Assembly (NCBI GenBank): GCA_021736785.1
Contig: JAIPFF010000013.1
Location: 43,936 to 107,935, forward strand
Source of the DNA: Thiohalocapsa sp.
GTDB taxonomy: Bacteria > Pseudomonadota > Gammaproteobacteria > Chromatiales > Chromatiaceae
Reading direction: 5' to 3'
Length of the DNA: 64,000 nt
Part shown: positions 1 through 11,029 of the stretch, one piece after another
Layout: every line of letters starts with the position of its first letter
How positions within the stretch are numbered: the stretch's first letter is position 1
Notes under the pieces: model-generated
Seen by the model: the letters and a program-made list of their open reading frames with translations, nothing else
Database searches by the model: none
What the model was told of the DNA's origin: nothing
Program-made: the position numbers and the translations under genes

Positions 1-1646
1 CGGAGCCGACGCAAGCGCAGGAGCCGACGCCGGCACCGCGGACGGGAATACCCTCGTTCTTTAAGCCGTTCCGGCGCTCCGAGGCCAAGACCGAGAAGGG
101 CCGAACGGATCTGCCTGAAGTCCGCGACGAGCGTCCGCCGCTCGAACTGCTGGATGCGCCGCGACGCAGCGGTACCGCCGTGAGCCCGCTGCAGTTGGAA
201 GAGATGTCGCGCGAGCTCGAGGCGCGCCTTGCGGAGTTCGGCGTTGCCGCCGAAGTGGTCGCGGTGCACCCGGGGCCGGTAGTCGCGCTGTTCGAATTGG
301 ATCTCGCGCCCGGCCTCAAAGTCAGCAAAATCACCGGCCTGGCCAAAGATATCGCCCGTGCGCTGTCGAAAGTCAGCGTGCGCGTGGTCGAGGTCATCCC
401 CGGCAAATCGGTGATCGGCCTCGAAGTGCCCAACGATCATCGCGAAATGGTAGTGCTCAGCGAGATTCTGGGCTCCAAAGCCTACGCCGACGCGGCCTCG
501 CCGCTGACCATCGGCATGGGCACCAACATTTCCGGCGAGCCGGTAGTTGCGGACCTGGGTCGCATGCCGCACGCGCTGATCGCCGGCACCACGGGCTCGG
601 GCAAGTCCGTCGCCATCAATGCCATGATTTTGAGCCTGGTCTACAAGGCCGGCCCGGAGGATGTGCGGCTCATCATGGTCGACCCGAAGATGCTGGAGCT
701 GTCGGTCTACGAGGGCATTCCGCACCTGTTGACGCCGGTGGTCACCGACATGAAGGAGGCCGCCAATGCGCTGCGCTGGTGTGTCGGCGAGATGGAACGC
801 CGCTATAAGCTCATGGCGAGCCTAGGCGTGCGCAACATCGCCGGCTACAACCGCAAGGTTCAGGAGGCCATCGACGCCGGCGAGCCGTTGCCGGACCCGA
901 CCTACCACCCGGAGCCGGGCGATGCCGGTTTCGGCACGGAAGACGGCCTGCGCATCCCGACGCTGGAGCGCCTGCCCTATATCGTCGTCATCATCGATGA
1001 GCTGGCCGACATGATGATGGTGGTCGGCAAGAAGGTCGAAGAGCTCATTGCGCGTCTGGCACAGAAGGCGCGCGCATCGGGCATTCACTTGTTGCTGGCC
1101 ACGCAGCGCCCGTCGGTGGACGTGCTGACCGGCCTGATCAAGGCCAATATCCCGACACGCATGGCCTTCAAGGTGTCGGCGCGCGTCGACTCGCGCACGG
1201 TGCTCGATCAGATGGGCGCCGAGCACCTGCTCGGTCACGGCGACATGCTGTATTTGCCCCCCGGCGGCAGCATCCCGCAGCGCGTGCACGGCGCCTTCGT
1301 CGACGATCACGAGGTACACCGGGTGGTCGACTATCTGAAGCAGCAGGGCGCGCCGGACTATATCGATACGATTCTGCAGGAGCCTTCCGAGCACCTGCCG
1401 GGGATCGATCCGGAACCTCGCGGCGGCGGTGACGTCGAAGACCAGGACCCCCTGTTCGACGAGGCGGTTCAGATCGTCGTGGAGAGCAGGCGGGCGTCGA
1501 TCTCGGGCGTGCAGCGCAGGCTCAAGATCGGCTACAACAGAGCGGCGCGTATGATCGAAGAAATGGAGCGCATCGGCGTCGTCGGTCCGGCCGAGACCAA
1601 CGGCAACCGCGAAGTGCTGGCGCCGGCGCCGCAACGCGACAATTGA
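1..1646 (+). CDS. ftsK: DNA translocase FtsK, C-terminal part (5' end outside window)
   Basis: The frame is open from base 3 to the stop at 1644-1646, so this is the 3' part of a longer gene; the GTG at 180 on the ORF track is internal. FtsK is a hexameric DNA pump at the division septum that moves chromosome termini and activates XerCD at dif. Visible here are a Pro/Ala-rich linker, the conserved 'PPLELLD' segment that opens the motor, the alpha domain, Walker A 'GTTGSGKS', Walker B '[10 protein letters not shown]', and the C-terminal gamma winged helix ('[17 protein letters not shown]') that reads KOPS. The N-terminal membrane domain lies outside the window. lolA starts on the next base, as in many gammaproteobacteria. 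Confidence 0.97.
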   Translation, partial: EPTQAQEPTPAPRTGIPSFFKPFRRSEAKTEKGRTDLPEVRDERPPLELLDAPRRSGTAVSPLQLEEMSRELEARLAEFGVAAEVVAVHPGPVVALFELDLAPGLKVSKITGLAKDIARALSKVSVRVVEVIPGKSVIGLEVPNDHREMVVLSEILGSKAYADAASPLTIGMGTNISGEPVVADLGRMPHALIAGTTGSGKSVAINAMILSLVYKAGPEDVRLIMVDPKMLELSVYEGIPHLLTPVVTDMKEAANALRWCVGEMERRYKLMASLGVRNIAGYNRKVQEAIDAGEPLPDPTYHPEPGDAGFGTEDGLRIPTLERLPYIVVIIDELADMMMVVGKKVEELIARLAQKARASGIHLLLATQRPSVDVLTGLIKANIPTRMAFKVSARVDSRTVLDQMGAEHLLGHGDMLYLPPGGSIPQRVHGAFVDDHEVHRVVDYLKQQGAPDYIDTILQEPSEHLPGIDPEPRGGGDVEDQDPLFDEAVQIVVESRRASISGVQRRLKIGYNRAARMIEEMERIGVVGPAETNGNREVLAPAPQRDN

Positions 1647-2321
1647 ATGCCCGCAAAGAGTCTATCCGTGACCCCATATCCTAATCGCCGACCCGCCGGC
1701 CTTCTGCTGCGGGGCCTTTCGCTCCTGTTTCTGCTGACACTCTCGGCGGCTGCCTCGGCCGACGACGGCGTGGCGCTGGTGAAAGACTATCTGCGCGGCC
1801 TGAATAGCCTGCAGGCGGATTTTCGCCAAATCACGCTCGGCGCTTCCGGCGGCGACATGCTGGAGTCGACCGGCACCTTCTATCTATTGCGTCCGAATCG
1901 CTTCCGCTGGGATTACCGAACGCCCACGGACCAGCAGATCGTCGCCGACGGCAGCCGCATCTATGTCCACGACAAAGAGCTGAGCCAGGTCACGCATCGC
2001 AGCCAGAAGCAGATCCTCGACGGCACGCCGGCGCAGCTGCTGGCCAGCAACGAGCCGCCGGAAAAGTATTTTACGATCAGTAATCTTGATCGCGGCGACG
2101 AGCGCACTTGGGCCGAGCTGATCCCGAAGACGTCCGACACCGATGTCGCAAAGCTTCAGATCGGCTTTGTCGACGGCGAGCTGGACACCTTGGTCATGGA
2201 AGACCGCTTCGGTCAGCTGACGCGCTTCATTTTCACCGACATCGATCGCAACCCGCAGCTGCAGTACGCGATGTTCCGCTTCGAGCGGCCAGCCGGCGCG
2301 GATTTCCTGCAGATCGATTGA
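1647..2321 (+). CDS. lolA: Outer-membrane lipoprotein carrier protein LolA
   Basis: LolA is the periplasmic chaperone that takes mature lipoproteins from LolCDE and passes them to LolB at the outer membrane. The 224-aa product has a basic N-terminus and a hydrophobic signal segment ('LLFLLTLSAAASA'). The mature region shows the family motif 'LNSLQADFRQ' and 'NRFRWDYRTP'. Length is normal for the family. The ATG directly abuts the ftsK stop, so the two are almost certainly co-transcribed; the ftsK-lolA-rarA order is conserved in gammaproteobacteria. Confidence 0.95.
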   Translation: MPAKSLSVTPYPNRRPAGLLLRGLSLLFLLTLSAAASADDGVALVKDYLRGLNSLQADFRQITLGASGGDMLESTGTFYLLRPNRFRWDYRTPTDQQIVADGSRIYVHDKELSQVTHRSQKQILDGTPAQLLASNEPPEKYFTISNLDRGDERTWAELIPKTSDTDVAKLQIGFVDGELDTLVMEDRFGQLTRFIFTDIDRNPQLQYAMFRFERPAGADFLQID

Positions 2322-2439
2322 GCCGGCCTGCACATCGGCGACGCAGCTAGGCTGCGCGGGGGCGTGCCGCTGTCGACTTTCGCAAAACGGCGCTCGGCCG
2401 CCGGTTGCGCCGGTAAGCCGACACGGTTCGCAAAACAAC

Positions 2440-2628
2440 TCAGTCGCCCGCCGGGCGGGCCGGCTGACGTGATTCCTTGATGCCTTGCGCCGCACTGCGC
2501 CGGTCTTCCCGCCGGCGGCGCAGGCGGGTGCGCACCTTGATCGCTTCCGTATAGTCCCTGTGCTCCATGTTCGCGTGGCCGCGCTTGCCGCCGGAGCCGC
2601 CCTCGGTGGGTCCTTTGCCGATTGCCAT
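2440..2628 (-). CDS. Small conserved basic protein, function unknown
   Basis: A 62-aa ORF lies antisense in the lolA-rarA gap. The ORF track starts it 33 codons too early. The ATG at 2628 is preceded by a very strong Shine-Dalgarno (GGAGGGGG, about 5 nt away), which decides the start. The product begins 'MAIGKGPTEGGSGGKRGHAN', then 'MEHRDYTEAIK' and an arginine-rich stretch. I recall similar small Gly/Lys/Arg proteins with a 'GHxNMEH..YT' core in proteobacteria, but no function. The high charge suggests nucleic-acid or ribosome contact; that is a guess. Confidence 0.6.
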   Translation of the reverse strand: MAIGKGPTEGGSGGKRGHANMEHRDYTEAIKVRTRLRRRREDRRSAAQGIKESRQPARPAGD

Positions 2629-2908
2629 ACATCCCCCTCCAGCGTTGCGATTCGACGTCGAGTTTCCGGCTGACGGCAGCTCTTGTAAAGTGAACCGGGC
2701 CGATCCTTGCGGGACGAGCGGAGCCATCGCTGCTCGCCGGCGGGCTCGGCGCTAAGGGTCAGCCGGCAATTGCCGCAGCCACGCGCCTCCGACACCCGGT
2801 GCCGTCGCCCGCCACCGTGTCGGGGCGCATGACGTTTGCTGCTTGGTCTCACCGATCGATCCGCGTCTCCCGTCGATTTCTCCTGATTCAAGGTTCTTCG
2901 CTGCCGCC

Positions 2909-4336
2909 ATGCCATCGCGCTCGCCACAGTCCGTGTCGCCCCGGCCGCCGCTGGCGCCGCTCGCCGAGCGGATGCGACCGCGCGGCCTCGACGACTTCGT
3001 CGGTCAAAGTCACCTGCTCGGCGAGGGACGGCCGCTGCGGCGTGCGATCGGCGCCGACCGGCCTCATTCGATGATTTTTTGGGGACCGCCGGGCACCGGC
3101 AAGACAACGCTGGCGCGGCTGATCGCGCACAATTCCGACAGCCACTTTCTCAAGCTGTCGGCCGTGCTCGCGGGCGTCAAGGATATCCGGGCCGCGGTGG
3201 ACGAGGCGCGTGCGGTGCGCGAGCGCGAGGGCAGGGGCTGCATCCTGTTCATCGACGAGGTACACCGGTTCAACAAATCCCAGCAGGATGCCTTTTTGCC
3301 GCACGTCGAAGACGGCACCGTCGTGTTTATCGGCGCGACGACGGAAAACCCGTCCTTCGAGCTCAACAACGCGCTGCTGTCGCGGGCCCGGGTGTATGTG
3401 CTGAAGGCGTTGGAGCCGGCGGATCTGGAGCGGGTGATCGATCGCGCGCTGGCCGACAGCGAGCGGGGACTCGGCGAAGCGGGCCTCGGCATCTCGGCGG
3501 ACGCGCGTGCCCTGATCGCCGCGGCCGCCGACGGCGATGCGCGCCGAGCGCTGAACCTGTTGGAAATCGCCGCCGACTTGGCGGTCGAGCCCGGCGCCGA
3601 CGCGGCCGGGCAGCGAGGCGGCGCATCGCAGACGCGCCCGAGCGAGCAGTCGGCCGCGTCGTGCATCGACGCCGACGTCGCGCGGCAAGTCATCGAGGGG
3701 AGTTTCCGGCGCTTCGACAAAGGCGGCGAGGCCTTCTACGACCAGATCTCCGCGCTGCACAAGTCCGTGCGGGGCTCGGCACCCGATGCCGCCTTGTACT
3801 GGCTCGCGCGGATGATCGACGGCGGTTGCGACCCGCTCTACCTCGCCCGGCGCATCGTGCGCATGGCCAGCGAAGATATCGGCAATGCCGACCCCCGTGC
3901 CCTGCAGATGGCCATGGATGCCTGGGACGCACAGCAGCGCCTCGGCAGCCCCGAGGGCGAGCTGGCACTGGCCCAGGCCGTGGTTTATCTGGCCTGCGCG
4001 GCCAAGAGCAATGCTGTTTACACGGCCTGGAAGGCCGCGCTGGCGGATGCCAAGGAAATGGGATCGTTGGACGTTCCGCTGCATCTGCGCAATGCGCCGA
4101 CCCGGCTGATGAAGGAGCTCGGTTACGGCAAGCGCTACCGCTATGCGCACGACGAGCCGGACGGCTATGCCGCCGGGGAGCAGTATTTTCCGGACGGCGT
4201 TGCGCCCCGGCGCTATTACGCGCCGGTCGAGCGCGGCCTCGAAATCCGGATCCGAGAAAAGCTCGAGCGCCTGCGAGCGCTCGATCGGGCCCATGCCGAG
4301 CCCGCCCGGGCGGCGAAGCCGGGTAGCGACCATTGA
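2909..4336 (+). CDS. rarA: Replication-associated recombination protein RarA (MgsA)
   Basis: RarA is an AAA+ ATPase related to clamp loaders that acts at stalled forks and gaps with SSB and RecA. The 475-aa product has Walker A '[10 protein letters not shown]', Walker B '[10 protein letters not shown]', the diagnostic '[15 protein letters not shown]', sensor 1 '[12 protein letters not shown]' and the C-terminal tetramerisation domain ('[19 protein letters not shown]'). The track starts at a TTG (2843). The ATG at 2909 fits the family better because only about 15 residues normally precede 'PLAERMRP'. It follows lolA as in E. coli, but with a 587-bp gap holding the small antisense ORF. Confidence 0.95.
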   Translation: MPSRSPQSVSPRPPLAPLAERMRPRGLDDFVGQSHLLGEGRPLRRAIGADRPHSMIFWGPPGTGKTTLARLIAHNSDSHFLKLSAVLAGVKDIRAAVDEARAVREREGRGCILFIDEVHRFNKSQQDAFLPHVEDGTVVFIGATTENPSFELNNALLSRARVYVLKALEPADLERVIDRALADSERGLGEAGLGISADARALIAAAADGDARRALNLLEIAADLAVEPGADAAGQRGGASQTRPSEQSAASCIDADVARQVIEGSFRRFDKGGEAFYDQISALHKSVRGSAPDAALYWLARMIDGGCDPLYLARRIVRMASEDIGNADPRALQMAMDAWDAQQRLGSPEGELALAQAVVYLACAAKSNAVYTAWKAALADAKEMGSLDVPLHLRNAPTRLMKELGYGKRYRYAHDEPDGYAAGEQYFPDGVAPRRYYAPVERGLEIRIREKLERLRALDRAHAEPARAAKPGSDH

Positions 4337-4622
4337 GCCCGAAGGCGATGGCTTTACAGCCCTTCGGGCCGATGGCGGAAGCCGCGGCTGCACGCGCTCC
4401 ACTGGCGGGCCGTCGAGCGGCCCTCGATGGTCGACGCCGGGCTCGGAGGTGTAGCGGGCAACCTGCAGGGGCGCGCAACGCGCACTGAAACGCTTTCGGT
4501 CGCATCGGGCGTCGGCGAGCGCGGGATGCGGCCGCTGCGGGAGTCGGCCGGTGCAGTATTCGGTTAGAATTGCGGCGATTGACCGAACAGCGCGGAGCGG
4601 AGCCGTCCTCCACTTGTTGCAG

Positions 4623-4988
4623 ATGTTTGCCATCGCCGGTGGCGGGGCCCTCGGCGCGTTGTCGCGGTTCTGGGTATCGAACGGCGTCTACGGACTTTTC
4701 GGCCGCGATTTCCCCTGGGGCACCCTCGTCGTGAACGTACTGGGCTCGTTCGCGATGGGGTTCTTGTTCGTGCTGCTGCTCGAGCGCAGCATGATGAGCC
4801 CGGAGCTGCGCGCGGCATTGTTGGTGGGTTTTCTCGGCTCGTTCACGACGTTTTCGACCTTCTCGCTGGAGACACTGACGCTGATGCAGCAGGGCGAGAT
4901 GTCGCGCGCATTGCTCAATATCGCTGTCAGCGTGCTGGTCTGCTTACTTGCATGCTGGATCGGCCTCGTTGCCGGGAGGGCATTGTGA
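4623..4988 (+). CDS. crcB: Fluoride ion channel CrcB/Fluc
   Basis: CrcB is a small dual-topology membrane channel that exports fluoride. The protein shows four hydrophobic helices, the N-terminal 'GGGALGALSRF', 'GTLVVNVLGSFAMG' with the conserved Asn, and the hallmark 'GSFTTFSTFSLE' pore and sodium-site segment. The track begins at a GTG at 4551. The ATG at 4623 gives 121 aa, a normal CrcB length, and places the first helix at residue 1; neither start has a clear ribosome site. I looked for a fluoride riboswitch upstream and found none. The DUF190 gene overlaps its stop codon. Confidence 0.93.
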   Translation: MFAIAGGGALGALSRFWVSNGVYGLFGRDFPWGTLVVNVLGSFAMGFLFVLLLERSMMSPELRAALLVGFLGSFTTFSTFSLETLTLMQQGEMSRALLNIAVSVLVCLLACWIGLVAGRAL

Positions 4989-5362
4989 GTCAGAAAGACC
5001 GGCCTGCGCCGGAGGATGTGCGGACCGACGGCGAGAGGCCCGTCATCCGGGCGACGATGGTCCGCGTTTACTTGACCGAGTCCGACCACGGGCTGAAGCC
5101 GCTGCTGAAATGCCTGCACGACGAGCTCAAGGTCTGCGGCGCGACGGTGACGCGCGGTGTTGCCGGTTTCGGTGCGTCGGGCGTCGTGCACAGTGCCGGG
5201 CTGGTCGACCTGTCGACGGACTTGCCGCTGGTGCTGGAGTTTTTCGACCGGCCGGAGCGTGCACGCGCGGCCATCGAGCGCATCAAAGACTTCGTCGAGC
5301 CCGGCCATGTCGTCTCCTGGAGCGTCGGCGTCGAGGCCGCCGATCCGCGTTGGTCGTCTTGA
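4985..5362 (+). CDS. DUF190 family protein, CrcB-associated
   Basis: A 125-aa protein. The GTG start at 4985 overlaps the crcB stop (GTGA), so the two genes are translationally coupled; the track's earlier start lies inside crcB. The core 'ATVTRGVAGFGASGVVHSA' followed by 'LSTDLPLVLEFFD' is the DUF190 signature, a small PII-like ferredoxin fold. DUF190 genes often sit beside crcB, and a regulatory or ligand-sensing role for the channel has been suggested, but the function is not established. The N-terminal ~30 residues are polar and poorly conserved. Confidence 0.85.
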   Translation: MSQKDRPAPEDVRTDGERPVIRATMVRVYLTESDHGLKPLLKCLHDELKVCGATVTRGVAGFGASGVVHSAGLVDLSTDLPLVLEFFDRPERARAAIERIKDFVEPGHVVSWSVGVEAADPRWSS

Positions 5363-5481
5363 GCCGGCAAGCGCTTTCGTCGCTCCACCAATAACCATCG
5401 GCGCCGATTTGCGCTCGGTCGCGGGCCAAACGGTTCACTCGCAAGCGTCGTGCGGCGTCGAAACCATAGAAGACCAGGTAA

Positions 5482-6777
<1,296 letters not shown>

Positions 6778-7059
6778 GAATGCGACGATCCTCCCGCGGC
6801 AGCCGGCTATCCGGGCGCGAACGCTCCATCGAGTCAGCGCGCCCGCGCGGCTGCCGAAGCGCGCCAACGAGAGAAGGGGTTCGTGAAGCAATATCGATGA
6901 CCGTTCCCGGGCGCTTGCGCGCCGGCCGCGCCGTGCTCCGCGGCGGCCGGATCGTTTGCTGCGAGTAATCGCGCCAGGCAAGGTCTTCCGAGGGGCAAAG
7001 GCCCCGCAGCCCCCGGTGAGGCGATACGCAATCGGAACATAAACCAGAGGAGTCTTCCA

Positions 7060-7410
7060 ATGGACGCAAACCGCTCCGACGAAGCATCGGTCTCCAATGC
7101 ACGGATCATCTACATCTTGTATCTGATCAGCCTCGTCGTCGGCATTACCGGCCTGATCGGCGTGGTGATGGCCTATATCTATCGTGCCGATGCGCCGGAT
7201 TGGATGCAGAGCCACTATGGATTTCTGATCCGCACCTTCTGGATCGGCCTGCTTTACGTGATCGTCGGCGCCTTGCTCACGTCGGTTGCCGTGGGCTTTC
7301 TGATTTTGCTGTTCTGGCTGGTCTGGCTGATTATCCGCTGCGTCAAAGGCCTGCAATACTTGGAGCGCCGCGAGCCGCACCCGGACCCTGAAACCTGGAT
7401 GTTCGGCTGA
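7060..7410 (+). CDS. DUF4870-type small membrane protein
   Basis: A 116-aa protein with three predicted helices: one near residues 15-42, then two (about 55-95) separated by a short polar turn. 'IYILYLISLVVGITGLIGVV', 'SHYGFLIRTFWIGLLY' and 'RCVKGLQYLER' match the DUF4870 (Tic20-like) family seen in gammaproteobacteria. Function is unknown. A good ribosome site (GAGG) precedes the ATG. It stands alone, with a 282-bp gap after serS in which I see no gene, and converges on the DUF72 gene. Confidence 0.75.
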   Translation: MDANRSDEASVSNARIIYILYLISLVVGITGLIGVVMAYIYRADAPDWMQSHYGFLIRTFWIGLLYVIVGALLTSVAVGFLILLFWLVWLIIRCVKGLQYLERREPHPDPETWMFG

Positions 7411-7433
7411 TCGGCGGGCCGCAGACAGCGGAG

Positions 7434-8474
7434 TCACGACCGAGGGCCGGCTGCGGCGCCCCGACGCCCCTTGGTCAGCGCGCGCGCGAGCTCCGCCAGC
7501 GTCAGCGGCGAAGAGCCCTCCGCCTTATTGTTGACGATCACGAACACCTCGCGCCCGCCGGCAAGCGCCTCGCCGACCATCTCGGCGATGGCCGCGCGGG
7601 TTTCGGAATCCGGCTCGCTCAGCCGGTCGAACGGGGCATATCGATCGCGGGCCTCCGCATAGCCGCGGTTGCGGCGAAGAAGCCAGCGGACCACCAACGG
7701 TCCCTGCGGCGCCGCGCCGTCGGCCGAGCCGGCGAAAAGATCCCGCTGGCGGGCAACGAACGGCAGCCGCGGGTGGGCCGCAAGTCCGGGAAGCGCACCG
7801 CCATGGCGCAGCGCCGCCGCCAGATCCGGGGTCAGCAACTCCGGGTCGCGGAGCTCGACCGCATACACGGGACCCTTCGGCAGCCGCCGTAAGAAACGGT
7901 AGAGGTCCTCCGCAAAGCGACGCGGCGCGTCGGTGATCGCACGACCGAGGGGCGGAAACTGGAACAACAACACGCCGGCACCATCGCCGAGCCCCTCGAC
8001 GAATGGCGCCGCGGCCGCGGCGATGGCGGTCTCGGGATCCATAAAGGCCGGGTTTTCGCTCGGGCCGCGACCGCGGCCGTCGCGCCTGAATCGGTCGGTC
8101 ACCAGGGCCGGGGCTTTGACCAAGAAACGGAAATCCTCGGGCACCTGCGAGGCGTAGCCCGCAAGGCGGCGGCGATCCAAGGGCGCATAGAACCCGCTAT
8201 CCACGCCCACGGTGCGCAGCAGCGGATGCGCCGAGTAGGCGCGCAATCCTTCGCGGGACAGGCTTTGCTTCGGCGCACCTGCCGCATAGACAAGACCGGC
8301 CCAGCCGGGAAAGGACCAGGACGACGTACCCAGTCGCAGGCCGAGCGGGAGAGCCGCTGCCAGCGCCGCTAATTCGGGAGCCACCGGCGCCGGCTCGACG
8401 GTCGCCGACCTCGCGCGCTCATCGTCCGGCCGGTCGTCTGGCCGGTCGTCGTCGATCAAGCTGAGCTGCTTCAT
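7434..8474 (-). CDS. DUF72 family protein (TIM-barrel)
   Basis: A 346-aa member of the DUF72/YecE family. 'LRLGTSSWSFPGWAGLVY' near residue 45, 'VDSGFYAPLDRRRLAGYASQVPEDF', 'LLFQFPP' and the C-terminal 'VFVIVNNKAEGSSPLTLAELA' are the usual landmarks. The fold is a TIM barrel; the biochemical role is unknown. The N-terminal 40 residues are Asp/Arg-rich and not part of the domain. It ends close to the convergent DUF4870 gene, and its start is 75 bp from the stop of the protease gene on the same strand. Confidence 0.85.
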   Translation of the reverse strand: MKQLSLIDDDRPDDRPDDERARSATVEPAPVAPELAALAAALPLGLRLGTSSWSFPGWAGLVYAAGAPKQSLSREGLRAYSAHPLLRTVGVDSGFYAPLDRRRLAGYASQVPEDFRFLVKAPALVTDRFRRDGRGRGPSENPAFMDPETAIAAAAAPFVEGLGDGAGVLLFQFPPLGRAITDAPRRFAEDLYRFLRRLPKGPVYAVELRDPELLTPDLAAALRHGGALPGLAAHPRLPFVARQRDLFAGSADGAAPQGPLVVRWLLRRNRGYAEARDRYAPFDRLSEPDSETRAAIAEMVGEALAGGREVFVIVNNKAEGSSPLTLAELARALTKGRRGAAAGPRS

Positions 8475-8549
8475 GGTCCCTCGTGCCGGGTTTCGCGGCG
8501 CCCGGAGCGCCGGTTCTGAGTTTGTTCCCGTGCTCGGCGCGGCGTCATT

Positions 8550-9974
8550 TTATTGCCGCGCCAACAGGAGCAGCTGTCCGTCGCGCAGGACGCGGGCGCT
8601 GTAGATGGCGCCCGCGCCGCGAATCGCGCGCCGCAGGTCCGTCAGGGATCCGACCGTCTGGCGATTCATCTCCAGGATCAGGTCGCCCTCCCGCAGACCG
8701 GACAGCCAGGCCGGGCTGCCCGGGCGCAGCGGGCCGACCAGAACCAGCCGGCGGCGCCCGTGCGGCGACTGCCGCAGAACCTCGCCGATTAGGGCCCCTT
8801 CGAGCACCGGATCGAGCGCTTCGCCCTGCTGGAAATCGGCGTAGGGGTCGTCGACTGTGCCGCGCAGACGTTTGCGCTCGCCGTTGCGCAGAATCTCCAG
8901 TTGCAGCTCGCTGCCGGCGCGAAGCAGCCCGATCACGGTGCGCAAGTCCGCCGAGTTCCCGATCGGGCGGCCATTGACGGCGGTCACGACATCACCCGGC
9001 TTCAGCCCGGCGCGCTCGGCGGCGGAGTCCGGATCCACCGAAGAGATCACGGCGCCCCGGAAGAGCTCGATGTCCAGCGCCGAGGACAGTTCCGGCGTCA
9101 GATCCTGTGCCGCGGCGCCGAACAGGCCGCGGCGCACCGAGCCATGCTCAAGCAGCTGGTCCACGACGGTACGCACCATATTGATCGGGATCGCGAAGCC
9201 GATGCCCACGTTGCCGCCGCCCGGCGCGAGGATGGCCGTATTGATGCCGACGAGCTCGCCGTTGAGATTCACCAACGGACCGCCGGAGTTGCCGGGATTG
9301 ATGGACGCGTCGGTCTGGATGAAGCTCTCGTAGCCTTCGATACCGAGCCCGCTGCGCCCGAGCGCGCTGACGATGCCCGAGGTAACGGTCTGGGCCAGTC
9401 CGAAGGGGCTGCCGATGGCGACGACGAAGTCGCCGACCTGCAGGGCATCGGAGTCCGCCAGCGCGACGGCGGTGAGGTCGTCGGCGGCTACCTGCAGCAC
9501 GGCGATATCGGTCTCGGCATCGGAGCCGATCAAACGGGCGTCGACGCGGCGCCCGTCGTGCAGCGTCACACGGATACGATCCGCGTCGGCGAGGACGTGG
9601 TGATTGGTGACCACGAGGCCGCGCGCGGCGTCGACGACGACGCCGGAGCCGAGACTCTGATTCTCTCGCTGCGGGGGTCGGCCCGGAATGTCGAAAAAGC
9701 GCCGAAAGAACGGATCGCGCAGCAACGGATGTTCGTCGGCGGCAATCCGAGTCACCGTGGAGATGTTGACGACGCCGGGCATCACGCGCTTGAGCATCGG
9801 CGCGAGGCTGGGCAACGGCTGACCATCCACCCGAGCCGGCAGTGCGGCGGACGCCGCGGCAGGCAGCGCCGAGAGTCCGATGAGCAGCGCGATCAACAGA
9901 GCGATCGACGCTGCCGGGACGGCGCGTGATCGACCGCGCCGGTGGGCTGGTCTGCGCAAGGGGGCGGGGGTCAT
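8550..9974 (-). CDS. degQ: Periplasmic serine endoprotease, DegP/DegQ (HtrA) family
   Basis: HtrA-type protease and chaperone for misfolded envelope proteins. The 474-aa product has a twin-basic N-terminus and signal segment (residues ~20-44). The trypsin-like domain has the triad His126 ('VVTNHHVL'), Asp156 ('ETDIAVLQV') and Ser230 ('NPGNSGGPLV'). Two PDZ domains follow (about 280-370 and 385-470). The order matches DegP/DegQ/MucD rather than DegS, which has one PDZ; which of the three it corresponds to cannot be settled here. The small heat-shock gene lies 158 bp upstream on the same strand, so a shared stress response is plausible. Confidence 0.92.
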   Translation of the reverse strand: MTPAPLRRPAHRRGRSRAVPAASIALLIALLIGLSALPAAASAALPARVDGQPLPSLAPMLKRVMPGVVNISTVTRIAADEHPLLRDPFFRRFFDIPGRPPQRENQSLGSGVVVDAARGLVVTNHHVLADADRIRVTLHDGRRVDARLIGSDAETDIAVLQVAADDLTAVALADSDALQVGDFVVAIGSPFGLAQTVTSGIVSALGRSGLGIEGYESFIQTDASINPGNSGGPLVNLNGELVGINTAILAPGGGNVGIGFAIPINMVRTVVDQLLEHGSVRRGLFGAAAQDLTPELSSALDIELFRGAVISSVDPDSAAERAGLKPGDVVTAVNGRPIGNSADLRTVIGLLRAGSELQLEILRNGERKRLRGTVDDPYADFQQGEALDPVLEGALIGEVLRQSPHGRRRLVLVGPLRPGSPAWLSGLREGDLILEMNRQTVGSLTDLRRAIRGAGAIYSARVLRDGQLLLLARQ

Positions 9975-10132
9975 GCTGAGGATACGGGCATGTCGGAACA
10001 GGTCGGGCCGAGTCCGATCGAGTCGATTCGGGCCAGGCTCGGCAGCGCTTTCGCCGGCCGCACCGGACGATGCGCGGGTGCCCCCGGATGCGCCCGGTCA
10101 TGCCGGTTTGGGCAAGGACACCGGCGCATGGC

Positions 10133-10591
10133 TCAGCTGCCTGCATTGCCGTCGATCGCCGGCCGGTTGCCGGAGCGAATCGTGATCTTGCGAGGCTTCA
10201 TCGACTCCGGTACCTCGCGCACCAAGTCGATGTGCAGCAAGCCGTTTTCGAGCCTTGCATCGACGATTTTCACATAGTCCGCCAGCTGAAAGCGACGCTC
10301 GAAGCTGCGCGTTGCGATCCCCCGGTGCAGGAAGCGCCGATGTGCGTCCTGCGGCTCTTCCTTTCGGGCACCGCTGACGGTGAGGAGGTTCTGGGCTGAC
10401 TCGAGACTGAGATCTTCGCCGGTAAAGCCGGCGACAGCCATCGTGATGAGATAGCGATCCTCGCCGCGCAATTCGACGTTGTAAGGCGGATAGCCGCCGG
10501 AATCCGCGCGGTATGCACTTTCCAACGAGGAGGCCAGCCGATCGAAGCCGATCATCGAGCGAAACAACGGAGAGAAGTCGATCGTTGTCAT
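10133..10591 (-). CDS. ibpA: Small heat-shock protein, Hsp20/IbpA family
   Basis: ATP-independent holdase that coats unfolding proteins and hands them to DnaK/ClpB. The 152-aa protein opens 'MTTIDFSPLFRSMIGFDR', as in IbpA, and has an alpha-crystallin domain of about 90 residues ('PPYNVELRGEDRYLITMAVAGF', 'SFERRFQLADYVKI', 'ARLENGLLHIDL'). Two in-frame ATGs exist. The Shine-Dalgarno AAGGA is 1 nt from the upstream ATG (10597) but 7 nt from 10591, so 10591 is chosen. The leader was examined for a ROSE thermometer and a sigma-32 promoter; neither is clear. Confidence 0.92.
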   Translation of the reverse strand: MTTIDFSPLFRSMIGFDRLASSLESAYRADSGGYPPYNVELRGEDRYLITMAVAGFTGEDLSLESAQNLLTVSGARKEEPQDAHRRFLHRGIATRSFERRFQLADYVKIVDARLENGLLHIDLVREVPESMKPRKITIRSGNRPAIDGNAGS

Positions 10592-11029
10592 GGGCATGTC
10601 CTTTGACCGTCGGAGCCGAAACGAACCGTCATTGAAAACGCCGCGGTCGCCGTTAGAGCGATGGCGCTCGCCGGGCGAAGTTAAAGCGGCGCGGGCGCGT
10701 TTTCAACCGACGCCGGAATCGCGCCGGTATAGCGTCGGCAGGGGGCCCGCACGAGCGAACTATACCGGAGACGCAACGCGGTTATAAAAGCGGCGGTGAC
10801 GATCTCCGGCATCGGCCGGGCATGCGCGCAGAGCGCGGCCGGCGTGCACCGCTCGCTTGCCTCGGCGCATACCCGGATCGAGCGCTGCACCCGGCTTGGC
10901 GGGCACGCGGTACACGGCGCACGGCGAAGGCGAAATCTCTATACTCGGTGACCGTGTCCGAGCGCGGCTGCGGCTGAAAGTATCCGCCCGCGACCGGGCG
11001 CTATCCCCGCAATACGACAGGAGCGATCC
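10592..11029. other. Divergent intergenic region with a 9-bp inverted repeat
   Basis: About 440 bp lie between the ibpA start (minus) and the next plus-strand gene. No ORF has support. The only structure I see is the inverted repeat CCGGTATAG (10724-10732) and CTATACCGG (10760-10768), listed separately. The last 20 bases carry the ribosome site (ACAGGAG) of the next gene. Confidence 0.6.
10724..10768. promoter_or_regulatory. Perfect 9-bp inverted repeat upstream of ibpA
   Basis: CCGGTATAG and its exact reverse complement CTATACCGG are separated by 27 bp, about 130 bp upstream of the ibpA start. The arms are not adjacent to any T run. They could be paired operator half-sites or a large hairpin. 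No known regulator motif was recognised. Confidence 0.4.

Noticed and set aside
4470-4622. Fluoride riboswitch upstream of crcB
   Set aside because: I could not find the conserved core or pseudoknot segments.
10598-10760. ROSE RNA thermometer and sigma-32 promoter for ibpA
   Set aside because: No U(U/C)GCU element pairing with the ribosome site and no convincing CTTGAA/CCCCAT pair was seen.
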